Below are positions 30,190 through 43,484 of a DNA stretch of 64,000 nucleotides, one piece after another. This stretch comes from Penicillium oxalicum (lineage: Eukaryota; Ascomycota; Eurotiomycetes; Eurotiales; Aspergillaceae): positions 930,001 through 994,000 of the forward strand of contig NC_064657.1 of NCBI RefSeq assembly GCF_001723175.1, written 5' to 3'. How positions within the stretch are numbered: the stretch's first letter is position 1; every line of letters starts with the position of its first letter. Both the position numbers and the translations under genes were made by a program. The notes under the pieces are model-generated. The model did not search any database and had not been told where the DNA came from. It worked only from the letters and a program-made list of their open reading frames with translations.

Positions 30190-32451
30190 TCACAGGGCCA
30201 GTTTCCCCATTTCAGCACTCAAATCAGGCTCATCCGCAACGGGCGGCAGTCCAACATACTTGTTGATAAAGTTCAACACCGTCCGATACCACATCAGCGA
30301 GTTCTCCGGGTTCAACACCCAGTGATTCTCATCCGGGAACGTCAAAAAGGCACTTTCCACCCCGCGCATCTGCAGCACATTGAACGCAGCCAGACCCTCG
30401 GCAATGGTCAGACGATAGTCCAGCTCGTTGTGGATGATCAGCTGAGGTGTGGCCCAGTTCTCGGTGAACCGGGAGGGATCCCACTGGGCCCAGTTCTCCG
30501 GGACCTTCCAAATTGGTCCCTTGAGGTCGTGCAGAGGGAAATACTGCTCTTCACTGGCCAGCTGAGAAGTCATACTGAAGACACCATCGTGGGTGACGAG
30601 CGCCTTAAATTTGCGACCCAGGTCATGGCCTTGGATCCAGTTCATCATGTATCCACCGTAAGAGGCACCGAGTGCGACGGCGCGGGTGATATCCACGTAG
30701 TGGAGATTGTGTTCAATGTATTCAAAGCCCTTAACGAGGTCCTCGTAAGGGCGACCACCCCATTCTCCACGAATGCGGTCGGTAAAGTCCTGCCCGTATC
30801 CAGTACTACCGGTCGGGTTCGGAGTGATCACCACATACCCCTGCTCGGCAAAGACGGCCGGGTTCCAGCGGGTGCTCCATTGATCATTCCACGCGCCTTG
30901 GGACCACCGTGGATCAAATAGGCGAGTGGGTATCGCTCCCCGGGCTTGAAATGCGAAGGCTTGACCACCCAGGCGTGCACTTTGTGGCCTTCGGCTCCGG
31001 TGAACCAAATCTCATCGACTTGCGAAGGAGAGAGACCACATTGAGAGCCACCGCGGCAGTTGGACGAGACGAGCTGGGCTTTCTCGGGATGGGCAGGGTC
31101 GATGATGGACCATACGCTGTTGTCGACCAGGTTTGAGCTGGAGATGAAGAGCTTGGACGAGTTCGCAGCAGCGGGGACCACGTCATTGACATGGCCGCTA
31201 AAGGTCAACTTCTTCAGCGCTTTAGGTGTGGCCCGCTGTACACCGTCCAGAGGGAGTTGGTACAACACACCCCGACCAACTTCCTCTACCTGGACCAGCA
31301 ATGATTTACCGTCCTGGGCAAAAGAAAGCGCAGAAGGGCTCAGAGGCCATCCGCCCTTTCCATCGTCGGTCTTGAAGATTTCAAGCATCTCGCCATTCCA
31401 CGGATTGGGCACATAGAGAATTCGGTTCTTGTCCGACTCATACCCATCCGTCTGCATAGCCAGGAGAGCAATAGAGCCGCCATCCGGAGACAACACAGGT
31501 GAGGACATGGCACCCTGCAAACCGCTCACCTTGCAAGGCTTCACCTCCGAGGCACTCATGCTGGTCCACGAGAACATGGGCGCATAATAGCATGCGCAGG
31601 CCGTGTGGGTGGCCGGGTTCAAATTGGGGTCTTTGGCAACAAATACAATTGCAGAGGGGCTGATGTCAAAGTCGCCCGTTCCGCCAAAGGGAGGGATGGG
31701 TGATTCGACCGAGCCGAGACCCGATACCGAAATGAGATTGGTAAGGCCAGAGACACTGTACTTGCCCGATTGTCGACGGGCAGGATTCACGGGTGCCTTC
31801 TCCAGGAGACCATACCAGATGGCATTCTTCTGAGGGTCCACATACGAGTCCCAGTGGCGCACGAACAAAGACGTATAAAGTCGGCCCGTAGTGTGGGATT
31901 TTTTCGCATCATGCGGGTTGAACAGCGACCCATCCGGATTGGCCTTGCCTGAGACAGCAAACCCGATCTTGCCAGGTTCGATCACGGTGACCTTCAAATC
32001 CGACACGGGACCGGGAACTGTACCGGCGGTATAGGTCTTGTCGGCCTCACACGCGTTTCCGACGATGAAGCTGGTGTTACCATTTGACTTGGCCTTGAGC
32101 CAGACAAGCTCATCACCGTCACCCAGCCACTGCGGGTTGCTTGCACCGGGATCATTAGTGACCAAGGCAGACCGTCCAGATTCGATCTCGAGAACGCGGA
32201 TCTCGTTGGTCTTAGAATGTGACTCGAACGAGTAAGAAGTCTGGGTGTAGAGTGCGAGTGTCCCAGCAGCGTTGGGAACGGCGGACGATCGCCGGGGGGC
32301 GCCGAGGAGGACCCTGCAGAGTGGAATCAGCCCTGCCTCCATCGCGGACGTCGATGCTGCAAGATCATGGCTTGGGTGCGCGTGTACACATCACACCCGC
32401 TCTCGAAACACAAACTTACTCCGGAGTGAACTTCATTGGACGAATGGTCAT
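30190..32451 (-). CDS. DPP5-like S9 family peptidase, interrupted by a one-base frameshift
   Basis: Exons (minus strand) 32451-32420 and 32313-30190; intron 32419-32314 (GTAAGT..CAG) joins MTIRPMKFTPE to VLLGAPRRS. The N-terminal part is a beta-propeller; the C-terminal alpha/beta-hydrolase domain has the nucleophile motif GASYGGYMM, the aspartate in HNELDYRL and the histidine in ENHWVL. S9 peptidases of the DPP5 type release dipeptides from oligopeptides. The frame breaks after LIHGGP at about 30900-30902: a CCC run (minus strand) that would need a fourth C to continue as QGAWNDQW. With that base the gene would encode about 718 aa, the usual length. The visible start gives no signal peptide; a 5' exon encoding one was not found. 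Confidence 0.85.
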
Positions 32452-33322
32452 ATCACAATCGGCTGGAAACACGGAGGAACTGGCACAAAGGGCGGTGTTC
32501 CTGACCCAATACGCAAGGGTTGGTAATCCTTTTGAGAGCAAGCCGAAAGTAAACGTTAATTGAAGACGAGTATGTGAAGTAGTTGCGATTGCGGAAAAAA
32601 TCTCGCAGCAATCACTCTATTTACTTGAGATCAGAGCCGCTGGTAGTTCAAAGGAGTTGAAGACGAGAAAAGTCAATGTCAACGTCCAGGGGAAAACTGT
32701 TGGAGTTGGAGACGCTGGGGAATGCAACGTGACTCGGACCTTGATGCGGGGTATCTCCGCTGCTTATCGTCCAGCTACCCTTGGCGAGATGATAAGCTTC
32801 AATGATTACACTTTGCTCTCGCACAGGATCATTCAAAGACACCTCGGGGATCTGTCAACGTGGATGATCCGGTATACATGCTCTGAGTGATCAAGTTAAT
32901 AGATTTTTCTTCACTTTGTAAAAGAAGGAACAATGCTCAAGTCTGGAATTGGGATTGGTACCTACGAGTAGCATCATACGAACATATAAATTGGTTCTCA
33001 AGGTTTCCATCCCGTCCAGGACCTACGCCCTCGGGTGCCGGATGCCGACCTCCAGTTTAGCCCCAGGAACCTCACAATCAATCTCGTAAGTTTGGTAGTA
33101 GACCGGAAGGCGCTTACGGGCAGTGCAGTCGAATTCAATGAGCGATACCAGGTACTGGCACGTACCTCCTCCAAGGTAAATAGTTGCTATATCCAATTAA
33201 AAGGCTACAGTCCCAAATACTGGAAAAGAAATGTGTGCAAGCAAGGAAAACACCTCTTGTATCCTGATTGTAACATCAACATGACTAATAGTACAAATAC
33301 ACATTGGAAATAAAATCGTTAT
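32452..33322. other. Gene-free stretch
   Basis: Upstream of the peptidase gene and downstream of brr2. The peptidase frame is open for about 30 codons upstream of 32451 without ATG. No other gene seen. Confidence 0.5.
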
Positions 33323-36300
33323 CTACTCTTCATCCTCGTCTTCCTCACTCTCATCCTCATCCATGCCCTCGGCAGCATTCACAGTAAACGTCGGAGCTTG
33401 ATCCACACCGACGTAGCTGTCACTCATCAAGTAGAGTGTCAACTCATGCTCACCAGGGGTAGGCACCACATACTCAAGCCGCAAATCAAGTTTGCGACCA
33501 ATTGTGACACGCTTGATGGCCAGCAAGCTCTTAGTTTTTTCCTCGCCCACAACCAACCACCAGTTCTCCATCTTCTGGTTGGGATAGAACGGCGCATGCA
33601 CAGTGGTGTCGACCTCTTCGTCTTCTTCAACCTCTCGCTGCACCTTGATCTTGAGGTAGGCGGGCTCACCAGAGGTGACATTCTCAGGATCTTCAACCTC
33701 AAAGTCAAGATCGATACTGGGGTATTTCTCATTGGTGAAAGCGGCAGCTTGCGCCAGTTGCTTGTTGTTGAGACCCAGACGCTTGACCAGAGTGGCGTAG
33801 TCCTTGTTCTCCGAGGGGTCCATGGCCTCCATGAATTCGAAAATATCGTTGATCCTAGAAATGATGGAGTTAGTGAGAAGTTTTGCATTTTCTGCATGGA
33901 GTGGTACGTACCCATATTCCTTTGCAACCCCAATGACCTCGGGCGAAAAGTGAGGAATCTGCTTGAGAGGACTATCACGATCCCACATGGCTTGCACAAC
34001 CATTTGCGACAGCTCCATGGCATTCATAGCGTTCAGGTGTCCCTCGGAAGAAAGGACGTCCACACAGGCACTGAGAAGGTTGAGCACCTTGCGAACGATG
34101 TCTTCCTGGTCCTTGGCAAGATCGATGGGAAGTTGCATCCGGGAGAAGTGAGCTTGGAGGAGGACAAAGGCCTTGAAATGTGGTGAATCAAAGGAAGGCT
34201 CCGACATCTTCACAGGAATTCGGTCATACACGCGGCGAAGAATATGGTCCTCGTGGCGGCGCATCTGAATTGACTCGAATTCGGTCGCCGACGTGACAAT
34301 CTCCAGGATACCCTTGAGCTTCGTGCGGGCCGACAGAGACAAGAGGAATGTTTGCATGGTGATGAAGGAAATGTTATAATAGGCGCTGATCATGGCGGCG
34401 TTGAGCGGGGAGACACTGTCGTCCTCCTCGTCAAGATCAATGATCTTCGCTTCGGACAACTCCTTCAACGTAGTCTCCACCAACTCAGACAAGAAAGTAC
34501 TGAGCCCCTCGTGACTCACGTCACTGAGACCGTAGAAACTGGGGTTTGCAAGAAGGCGACGATAGAAGTAAGAGTATGTCATCCAGTCGACGGCGTCCTG
34601 CGTGGAGGTGATGGTGCGAGTGCTAGCCTCAGTCACAAAGGCATCATGCAGGTACACTTGAAGATGACTCTCCACAGGCAGAGCCTCGTTCAAGAACTTC
34701 TTGTAGTACTCCCGCTTGACAGCTGGTACCATGAGTACACCGCGTCCCATCTTGTCCACACCGGGGCGAGAAGCCTTGCCGAACATCTGCAGAATCTCGC
34801 TGATCGGATAATCGATGTAGCGATGCTCACGGCCTTCAAAGAACTGGGTGTTCATCACAATGACCAGATGGGCGGTCAGGTTCAGCTCCCAGCACACATC
34901 GCGTGAAGCAAGAAGGACCTGGATGGCACCGATGGTGAAAAGATGAGAGACGATTCGCTTGTCGGTCTGAGACAATGCCTCATGGTAGTAGCCAATGCCG
35001 TGGCTCAATGACGTCGCCAGCGTCTGTTCCTGAACACGTGAAAGCAAAGGTGCTAGCTCCTCGACATCGGCATTCAAGAATCGGTCCTCATTGTCGTCCA
35101 TAGCACAGGCGGCGAGAAGGTCCATCGCCGTTGAGCGAGCTTGCTTACGGCTGGGAACAAAGACCAGCGCAGGCTTGTCCGGAGACAACTGCAGGATGGA
35201 TTGGTAGGCGGGTCGGGCCATGGCGAGCATGAGGGAGGGGAAATGAGGAACAGTGTAAGACTGGATATGCAACTCCAGGGGCACAGGGCGTGCGTGGGGA
35301 CTGAAGTTGTAAATGGTGTGTTTATTGGCACCGATCCATTCACCAAGGTCACGAGCGTTGGAAAGCGGCACACTCAACCCGACAATCCGCATTTCGTTCT
35401 CAGTCTGCAGAGACATGTAGTGCATGCGAGACACGACCATCTCGTAAATGTAACCCCCAAAGCCACCAAGCATGTGCAGTTCGTCGGCGATGAACAGCTG
35501 CACCGTTTGAACGTTCTTGCGCCTCTGCCACTGACGAGAAAGTACATCCCACTGGACGGGAGTGGCGAGGACCAGGTCAGCTTGTTCCAAAAGCTTCAGG
35601 TCTGCTGTGGTTTCACCAGTCAGTTTGACAATGGTTTTGCCCCCAGCAATGCCACCGAGCCGCTTCTCCCAATCAGCCAATCGCTGGTCGACGAGCTCCT
35701 GGAATGGCGCTACATAAACTGCACGGCCCTCCTTTTCAGTGGCCCAATGGCGTAGCAAAGCCAGTTCGGCACAGACAGTCTTTCCGCTTCCAGTAGGTGC
35801 GCCAATGAACACATTTTCATCAGTGTCGAAGACCGACTTGAAGACCTGGGTCTGAATTTTGTTGAAGTGCTCCCAGTCAGGATAAAGCTTCTGGAACTCG
35901 TCTCGCTTCAGCGCTTTGACTGGAGCACGCTGCATATCCAAGAGGGGGGTGTGGGGAGGGAAACGCTCAGGAAGAATGAGCTTTTGGAAAGAGACGGCGA
36001 TCTTTGTCTCGGAGTGCATCCATCGGTCTGAAACCAACGAAATGAAGTAGTTGGGGGGCATAGGTTCGGTGATAGGGACCGTGAACTCAACCATGTGCTC
36101 ATTCATCTCAGAAATAGCAAACTCCCGGCGGAGAAGGAAACGGTCGTGGTAAAGAATATCCTCGCCATCACAATCCTCCACCAGAATCCAGAACTCTTGC
36201 GCAGCTCCGTGGACAGAATCATCCCAGACGAAGTTGGGGGTGATGGTCAACTCAACACGCAGCATAGAGCGGGTGATGGGCTGCACTTGAGCTTGAACAT

Positions 36301-39300
36301 CAAGCCGAGGGAATTTGGAAACCAGATCGCAGACAACACGACCAGCCTTGGGCATGCCAAGCAGCTCGCCCATCCGGGGAGGATCCAGATCGAAGTAGCT
36401 GGGCCAGGGTACGTCAATCCGCTCGGCTTTTTGGAGAATGTCTCTTGGGCAGCCATGGAATTGTCGGAGCGGAGACATCGTAGGCCACATGCGCTTCTCT
36501 GCCATCTTGCAAAGATCGAGAGCAGTCTTGGCCACCGATGCCCATCCTTTTTTCAAGCAAATCTCGAAAATCGCACGGATAATACGCCCAGCCGATTGGG
36601 TGACGTAGACCATGTCAGCCATCAAAGCAAGACCATCAAGCTTCAGTCGTGAGATGTAGGCCTGGAGAAGAACATTGATCTTGGCATGAGGCTCATCAAT
36701 TGTTTCCTTGACAGGCACAGGCACTCGACCCAAAAGTTTTCCAAGCTCTAGCTTCTCATCCTGACGAACGGGAATGTATTTGAACTCGTCGCTGAGGGCG
36801 AAGATTCGGAAAAGCTCGATCGTCGTGATGGAAGGCTGGAGGTGTTGCGCGTACGTGAGCATCGAGTTGTGGCCAATGTAGTAGTGGGACGAAATGCGGC
36901 GCGGCCGAGTTCAGTTGACTGCAAGCGACCAGTCTTCTTTTCATACTTGACAAGCCCAGCCCGTTCAAGCACGGCCGCTGCAGAGTGGATCAAGTCAACA
37001 CGCTTCTGTTCCAAAGCATCATCGTTCTCGTAATCCGCTCCAACACTGTACAAGCCGGGAGAGCGAAGCATCCGCACGTAGAGATAGGTGTAGCCGAGCC
37101 ATTCAACACCTTCATCACGAGTCCGGACATTGCCCAGCACAATTTCGGCGTTCAGATTATCTGCGAGCTTACTCATGAGTTGCGACTCGATGGGCAACTG
37201 CTGATTCATGAGCGAGAGGTAGTACTGAATCTCAGACTGTGAAGTGATGATGATACCCTCGCCAAATGTATCATACTGAGGTCGACCGGCACGTCCGAGC
37301 ATTTGGAGAACATCTTGGGGACTCAGCTCGACCCAGCTACCCTTCTCTGGTGAATAGACCTGCGTGCCCTTGATAATGACAGTATGCGCGGGCAGGTTGA
37401 CACCCCAAGCCAGAGTTGCAGTGCAGACGAGGACTTGAATACTGCCGTCAGCGAAGAGGGCCTGGACGGAGTCACGATCCGCAAGACTGAGACCAGCATG
37501 GTGAATACCAAGACCATAAGGGAGAAGATCCTTCAAAGATGCGTCATCAACGGATTCAGCTTCCTCCGAAAGAATGGCCCGGCTTGCAGCATCACTGCGA
37601 AGAATCTGTCCGATAGTCTCCATTTCAATGGCCTTGTCTCTGATGTACTTCGCCGTCTTGGCAGTTTCCTTGCGAGAATGGACGAAAATCAGCATCTGAT
37701 TCCGCTTCTGCCCGACCTGCTCCATGACCTTGTTGTAACAAATATCGTTCATTGTCTTAAGCTGCTTGATGGCCTTCTTGTCTGTCACGCCGATGAATTC
37801 CTGCTTCAACGGACAAGGACGGTATGAGCCATCAAAATGGAAGACTCCTGTCTCAGGATCAGCGCGAAGGAAGCTTGCGACATCCCGGTAGTTTGGCAGA
37901 GTAGCACTGAGACCAACAATGCGAACCGGGTCACCTGTTTGCTCCACCCGACGGATAGTACGGCTGACGATGCTTTCCAAGACAGGGCCACGATCATCGT
38001 GGAGAAGATGAATCTCGTCAATCACAATGAGGCGCACGAGATTGGTGTAGCTGGTTTCTGATGCTTTTCGGGTGATAACATCATATTTTTCAGGCGTAGT
38101 GACGATGACCTGAGTGTCGGCAATCTGCTGCTTGGTGAGTTGACGGTCACCTGTCAGCTCCGAAACCCGGATGCCGTAGGGCTCAAGACGCTTGCCAAGG
38201 TTTCCAACTTGTTCCTGGACCAGCGCTTTTAATGGAGAAATGTAAATGATCTTGAAATCATCCAGCATGATTTCGCCAGTCTCAGGGTTGCGGTTCTTGC
38301 CGATCTCTCGAAGAATAGTGAGCATAGCGACATTGGTCTTTCCCGAACCAGTGGGAGCGCAGACGAGCAGATTGCCGTCGTCGTGGAACGCGGAAGGATA
38401 GCACTTCGTCTGGACTCTGTTCAACTCCTTTGAGCTACCGAAGCCCACACGGGCCCAGTCCGGCAGTTCTGTGGTAGGGATGTTTTTCTCGCCGGGTTGC
38501 TTTTTCGCCTGAGGGGGAGGAACATGAATCTCTTCATAACCCTTGAACGTCCGCTTTGTGGAACCTTGCGGCAACTTGACGTTGGGGTTTGTCATAAGGT
38601 GGTTGCCCTGGTGGAAGACAAGGTTGTCAAGGTTGATCAGACGCTTAGGCTGCAAACCACCAACGAGGCCGTTTTCGCCAACTTGCTTTTGTTCCGCAGC
38701 TTCTGGCGCTGTGGGTACATCAACGTCCATCAAGTCAAGCTTGATCTTCTCAGGGCGATGAGAAAGGTCTTCAGTGGTCTTGCCACGAATCTCATCCAAG
38801 ATCGCACGATGACCAGCCTCGACCATTTGGCTTTCCACCAGGTTTTTAGCATCTGCATCCTCAGCGACCTGCCTCCATCTGGTAACCCAGACGACCTTGG
38901 TCCGGTTGGAGACCAGCTTCGCAACGAGTTCGGGGTGATCGTAATCGAACAGCTCCATGAGATCGTTTTCAACGTCGCGAAGAGGCTTTTCCGACCCATC
39001 GTCTGCCTGCCCACCGAGAATCTCAAGCGCCTCTTTCGTCTTTTCTTGTTGAATGTGGGCGTCGGGATACAAGGCACCGATCTGTCGTTGGAGCCAGTAT
39101 GCGTCGATCTCACGGGCGGATACGGTCATTCCGGACTTTTCCTTGGACTTGTCGCCACGGTCCAAACCGCCGTCAATAATCATTTCGTCCTCGGCGTCCG
39201 GCTCCTCTGCAGCACCTTCGTATGCATCGACTCGGTCCTCTTCCTCTGCTTCTTCCTCTTCGTCAGAGTCTTCATCCCGGATCTCGTCCACAGTGCCCAT

Positions 39301-39999
39301 GCGATCCTCATCCTCGTCTTCTTCATCAAAGACTACAGCAACACCTTGACGTTCATCAAGCTCGCCTTCTTCATCCAAGCCACCGTCTACCTCGTCGTCG
39401 TCATCTTGAGCATCGTAGTCGGTGATTTTTTTGCCCAAGTTAACAAGCTCATTAAACTCTTTAGGATTCATTGAGGTACCCAAAAGATCATCGATTTCTT
39501 TCTTTTTATCAAAGTCTTTCATATCCTCGTCCTTCAGCAGTTCCAAGACAGCATCGGCAGCACTCCGCACGACTTCGTGGGGCACATCTCCGAGATTCGT
39601 CCCAGTTATCGTGAGAATAAGGTCGTATGTGGCTCGCGTGGCTGGCGTTCGGGGACGGTACTTCAGACCTTCGATCAGAGCGTCTGCTGCCGATAAGATG
39701 CCCTGTCCTCGTTGTTGCGCTGGTTGACCGCGCTGGCGTTTCCTCTGTTCCCGCAGAAGCACGTCTTCGCCTTCGTGAATGGCGCCTCGCTCGAGGTCGG
39801 TAGTGGGTTTCTTCTTCGACTTTGGCACGTTTTCGCGCGCCACTCGCCCACCCATTTCGCGAATCCCAATCCGGCCAGCGAGTGATTCTGGGTCACCTGT
39901 AGGTTCGTCATTGACGCGACTGATGAAACGACGGTCCGCCTGGAGAACCAGGTTGGACATCGCCGAGTACTTATATTGCGAGATATTTTGGTCCGCCAT
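33323..39999 (-). CDS. brr2: Brr2, U5 snRNP RNA helicase (frame broken by a 5-bp tandem duplication)
   Basis: ATG at 39999. Brr2 is the Ski2-like helicase that unwinds U4/U6 snRNA to activate the spliceosome. An acidic N-terminal region (D/E runs near 200-270) precedes two helicase cassettes. The first has APTGSGKTN and DEIH, the second GAPTGSGKTV and DELH; each is followed by winged-helix and Sec63-like parts, as in the family. A 57-bp intron (33855-33911, GTACGT..CTAAC..TAG) joins EYG to INDIFEF; it is a multiple of three and lacks stops, so it hides inside the frame. After LQSTELGR the frame is lost: the 5-mer GCGGC is repeated at 36896-36905. Without one copy, the spliced gene would be 2204 aa, the normal size. 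Confidence 0.93.
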
Positions 40000-40384
40000 T
40001 TTGGTTGTGTAGGGGAAGAATGTCTTCCCAGAACGAGATTAGTTTAATGAGTGTTCGAGAATGAGTAAAACGAGCGAGTCGCGACTGCGATGGATTGCGC
40101 CGCACCCGACTTGACACCACGCTCGAGTAGGGAGAATAATGTGGAAAACAAGAATGTGATAAGTTCAGAGATGCGCACAAGCCTGGCTCATTCTCCTGCA
40201 GCAAGTGATGGGACTTGGACGGGGAGCAATGGAGGCCAGGGTTGACGTTGAGAATTGCAGTTTCGTAGGGGAGACGTGAGCTCGGGAAGATTTCGGTGGC
40301 GAAGGCGGAGGGAGGGGAGCTTTTGCGGTTCTGCCGCTCTATCCCCGGTCCGTTCAGATGAATGAGCTGATGTAAGTCACGACA
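40000..40384. promoter_or_regulatory. Shared promoter region between brr2 and msh1
   Basis: 385 bp between divergent starts. I see no named motif. The two products act in splicing and in mitochondrial DNA repair, so co-regulation would be incidental. Confidence 0.5.
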
Positions 40385-43300
40385 ATGCGCGTCAATGCTC
40401 GAAATCTCGCTCAATGGGCCTCTGGCTTTCGAGGTTCATCATCTCATGATCCCAGTGTCTTGTCTTTCCAATGTCCCACTCATCGGACGATCTGTCACCA
40501 TGCACGCCCTAGCTGGCTGCGTCCGAAGGCGCTTTCATTACCCTCCAATGTTGATGGTCGCCGAGGTGCGAAGACTAAGGCTACCGTCAGATTAAAAGAC
40601 CTTCCTCAAGGAGTGCTCCGGTTGGAGCCGTACAATGACGCAAAAGATCATGCGCCTGAGTATCCAACAGTGATACAAGGCCATCGTAATAACATGCACA
40701 AATTTAAGAACTGCGTTGTTCTCACTCGAGTTGGGGGCTTCTACGAGGTGAGCGATGGTGTTTTTCAACGCTCCTCAACGATTTACTAAATTGGAGACAC
40801 AGCTTTACTTCGAGCAGGCTGAAGAGCTTGCCCCTCTTTTGAACTTGAAGCTCGCTTTCAAAAAGACCGCTGCCGGCTATGTTCCCATGGCTGGATTTCC
40901 TTTCTTTCAACTGGACCGCTTCTTGAAATTGCTCGTTCAGGATCTGAACCGCTATGTGGCCATCAGCGAAGAGTTCGCTATCAAGCCAGAGGACAAGCTG
41001 AAATCTGGGGGCCTTATGTGGAATCGCAAGGTAGCCAGAATCATCACGCCCGGAACTCTAATTGATGAGAAGTTCATGGACCCATCAGAAAACAACTTCC
41101 TGCTCGCAATCTACCTGGATGTCGCGTCTCTTCAGGAGAAGTCAAAGCAACAAGTTGACACGCAGTCATCACAGCATGTACTGTCCTCCGTGCTTCACGC
41201 CGTAGGGTTAGCGTGGATGGATTTATCAACAGGGGATTTCTTCACGCAGCTTACGACACTTCAGATGCTACCATCGGCTATCGCGCGCATTGGGGCTCGC
41301 GAGATACTTGTTGATCAAAAAGTTCAAGATCTCATTGGACAAGAAATGCAACTTCTCGTTGGTCGCGACCATCGACTTGTCACCTTTTTTAGCTTTCCAG
41401 ACACAATAGCACCGATGTCGAACTGGGAATCCATGTTAGAGTCCCCAGTGTCAGAAAATGCGATTGCTTCCTTCACGAAGGAAGAAGTGGCCGCTGGATT
41501 TAGCCTTCTTGAATATACAAGAGGCCAGCTTCAAAGAACAAATCTTAAATTACTGCCCCCTCGTCGTCGGCATCTTGATGAGTCAATGAATATCGACCGG
41601 AACAGTCTGAGTGGCTTGGAAATCCTGGAAACTGCTCGTGACGGGTTTGGGAAGGGTAGTCTCCTTCATGCTGTCCGCCGCACGAGCACCAAGAGTGGTG
41701 CTCGTTTGTTAAGGGATCGACTCAGTATGTAATCTCGCGTGCTTGTGTCTCTATGTTTTCAGCGGGTGCTAATTGTTGTCTCTCAGCCTCACCTTCAACG
41801 TCAATTCAAGTGATCCACGAAAGATTGGATCTGGTCTCAATATTTGTAGATGACATTGATCTTCGTGATGGCGTGGTTCAACTGCTTAAACGAAACTACG
41901 ATGCTCAGCGGCTCGTTCAGAAATTTGCGCTAGGCAAGGGAGACGCAGATGATTTAATATGTCTTTCTCGTGCAATAGAAGCAGCAAGGGAGGTCAAAAC
42001 GCTCCTTTCACGTTATGCGAATCTTTGTCTGGAGTCTGCGAAGATTGCAAGTCTATCGTCTATGCTTTCGCGGCTTCATCTCGACGGGCCAACTGCTCTA
42101 GCAGATCGCATCACGGCTGCCATCGATGAGGAAGGATTGTTACAGCAGCAGCGCATTCAAGAGAACACCGCTGCCGAAGCGGCTCGTCTTGCACAGGAAG
42201 TTGCGCTCCACGAAGGCACACCAGCTGAAGTGGACGAATTGCCTAAAAAGGTTCGCGCCCGGACTAATGAGCGTCTCTCCTCAGCGGATGCCGATTCCTC
42301 GCCTCCAGAGACATGGATAATGCGTCGCGGGGCTAGTGCTGCGCTGAAGTCTCTCCACGAGAAGTTGGATCGCTGCTTCACTGAGAAAGACGCTCTGGTC
42401 AAGCGTCTCCGCGACTCTGTAGGATCTAATAACTTATCGCTCAAGTGGACTCCAGGTCTTGGTCATATCTGCCACATCAAGGGCGCCAAAATATCCCAAA
42501 CAGCCCTTGAAGATTTGGGAGTAACACGCAACGTGTCATCCACTAAGTCCACTCGATCCTTCTACCTTCCAGCATGGAGCGAGCTGGGTGGTCAGATGGA
42601 CAACATCAAAATACGGATCAGGCAGGAAGAAAATGCAATTTTCGAGCGTCTTCGCCGTGAAGTGATCATGAATTTGATAAAAATCAGACGCAATGCTGCG
42701 GTCATGGACGAGCTCGACGTGGCGTGCTCATTCGCTACTCTGGCCCAGGAGCAGCAACTGGTTCGACCGATTCTGAACAATGGCAACACGCATAGAAATT
42801 GTCGGTGGAAGACATCCCACCGTCAAACTGGGACTTGAGGAGCAAGGGCGATCTTTCGTGAGCAATGACTGCTTTCTCGGGGAGCCAGAACGGATATGGC
42901 TCATCACTGGACCCAACATGGCTGGTAAAAGCACGTTTCTTCGACAGAATGCCTTGATCACGATCCTCGCTCAGGTGGGCTCCTACGTCCCTGCGTCCTA
43001 CGCTGAAATCGGCATTGTTGATCAGATCTTCAGTCGTATTGGGGCCGCAGATGATCTTTTCCGTGATCAGTCAACATTCATGGTGGAGATGCTCGAGACT
43101 GCCACCATACTGAAACAAGCCACTGCCCGGTCCTTTGTCATCATGGATGAAGTAGGGCGAGGAACGACGCCGGAAGATGGAACGGCAGTGAGCTTTGCTT
43201 GCCTCCACCATTTGCATTTCCATAATCGCAGTCGAGTTCTCTTTGCGACACATTTCCATGCGCTCGCGGATATGACGGGCTCTTTTGATTCCTTGGCACG

Positions 43301-43484
43301 CTATTGCACTGACGTCAAGGAGAGGCCTGATGGGGGATTTTCTTTCGTGCATCGTCTACGCAAAGGGGTCAACCGGGAGTCACACGCCCTCAAAGTGGCT
43401 CAGCTAGCAGGAATACCTGAGGAGACCATTGAGTTGGCATCCCGTGTCAAAAGACAATTACAAAAGAATGGTGATGGCGTTTGA
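40385..43484 (+). CDS. msh1: Msh1, mitochondrial MutS homologue (frame broken by one extra A)
   Basis: Exons 40385-40747, 40803-41724 and 41787-43484; introns 40748-40802 and 41725-41786. The N-terminus (MRVNARNLAQW.., many R/S/H, few acidic residues) looks like a mitochondrial presequence. The mismatch-contact motif VGGFYE ends exon 1. Lever and clamp helices fill the middle. The ATPase domain has Walker A GPNMAGKST, Walker B VIMDEVGRGT and the ATHFHAL motif. Msh1 maintains mitochondrial DNA in yeast. After PILNNGNTH the frame shifts: AGAAATT (42794-42800) reads on as the conserved IVGGRHPTV only if one A of the AAA run at 42796-42798 is absent. The gene would then encode 993 aa. Confidence 0.9.

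Noticed and set aside
30898..30904. Explaining the peptidase frameshift by an intron
   Set aside because: Any GT..AG pair that would rejoin LIHGGP to QGAWND would be only about ten bases long, far below the size of a real intron.
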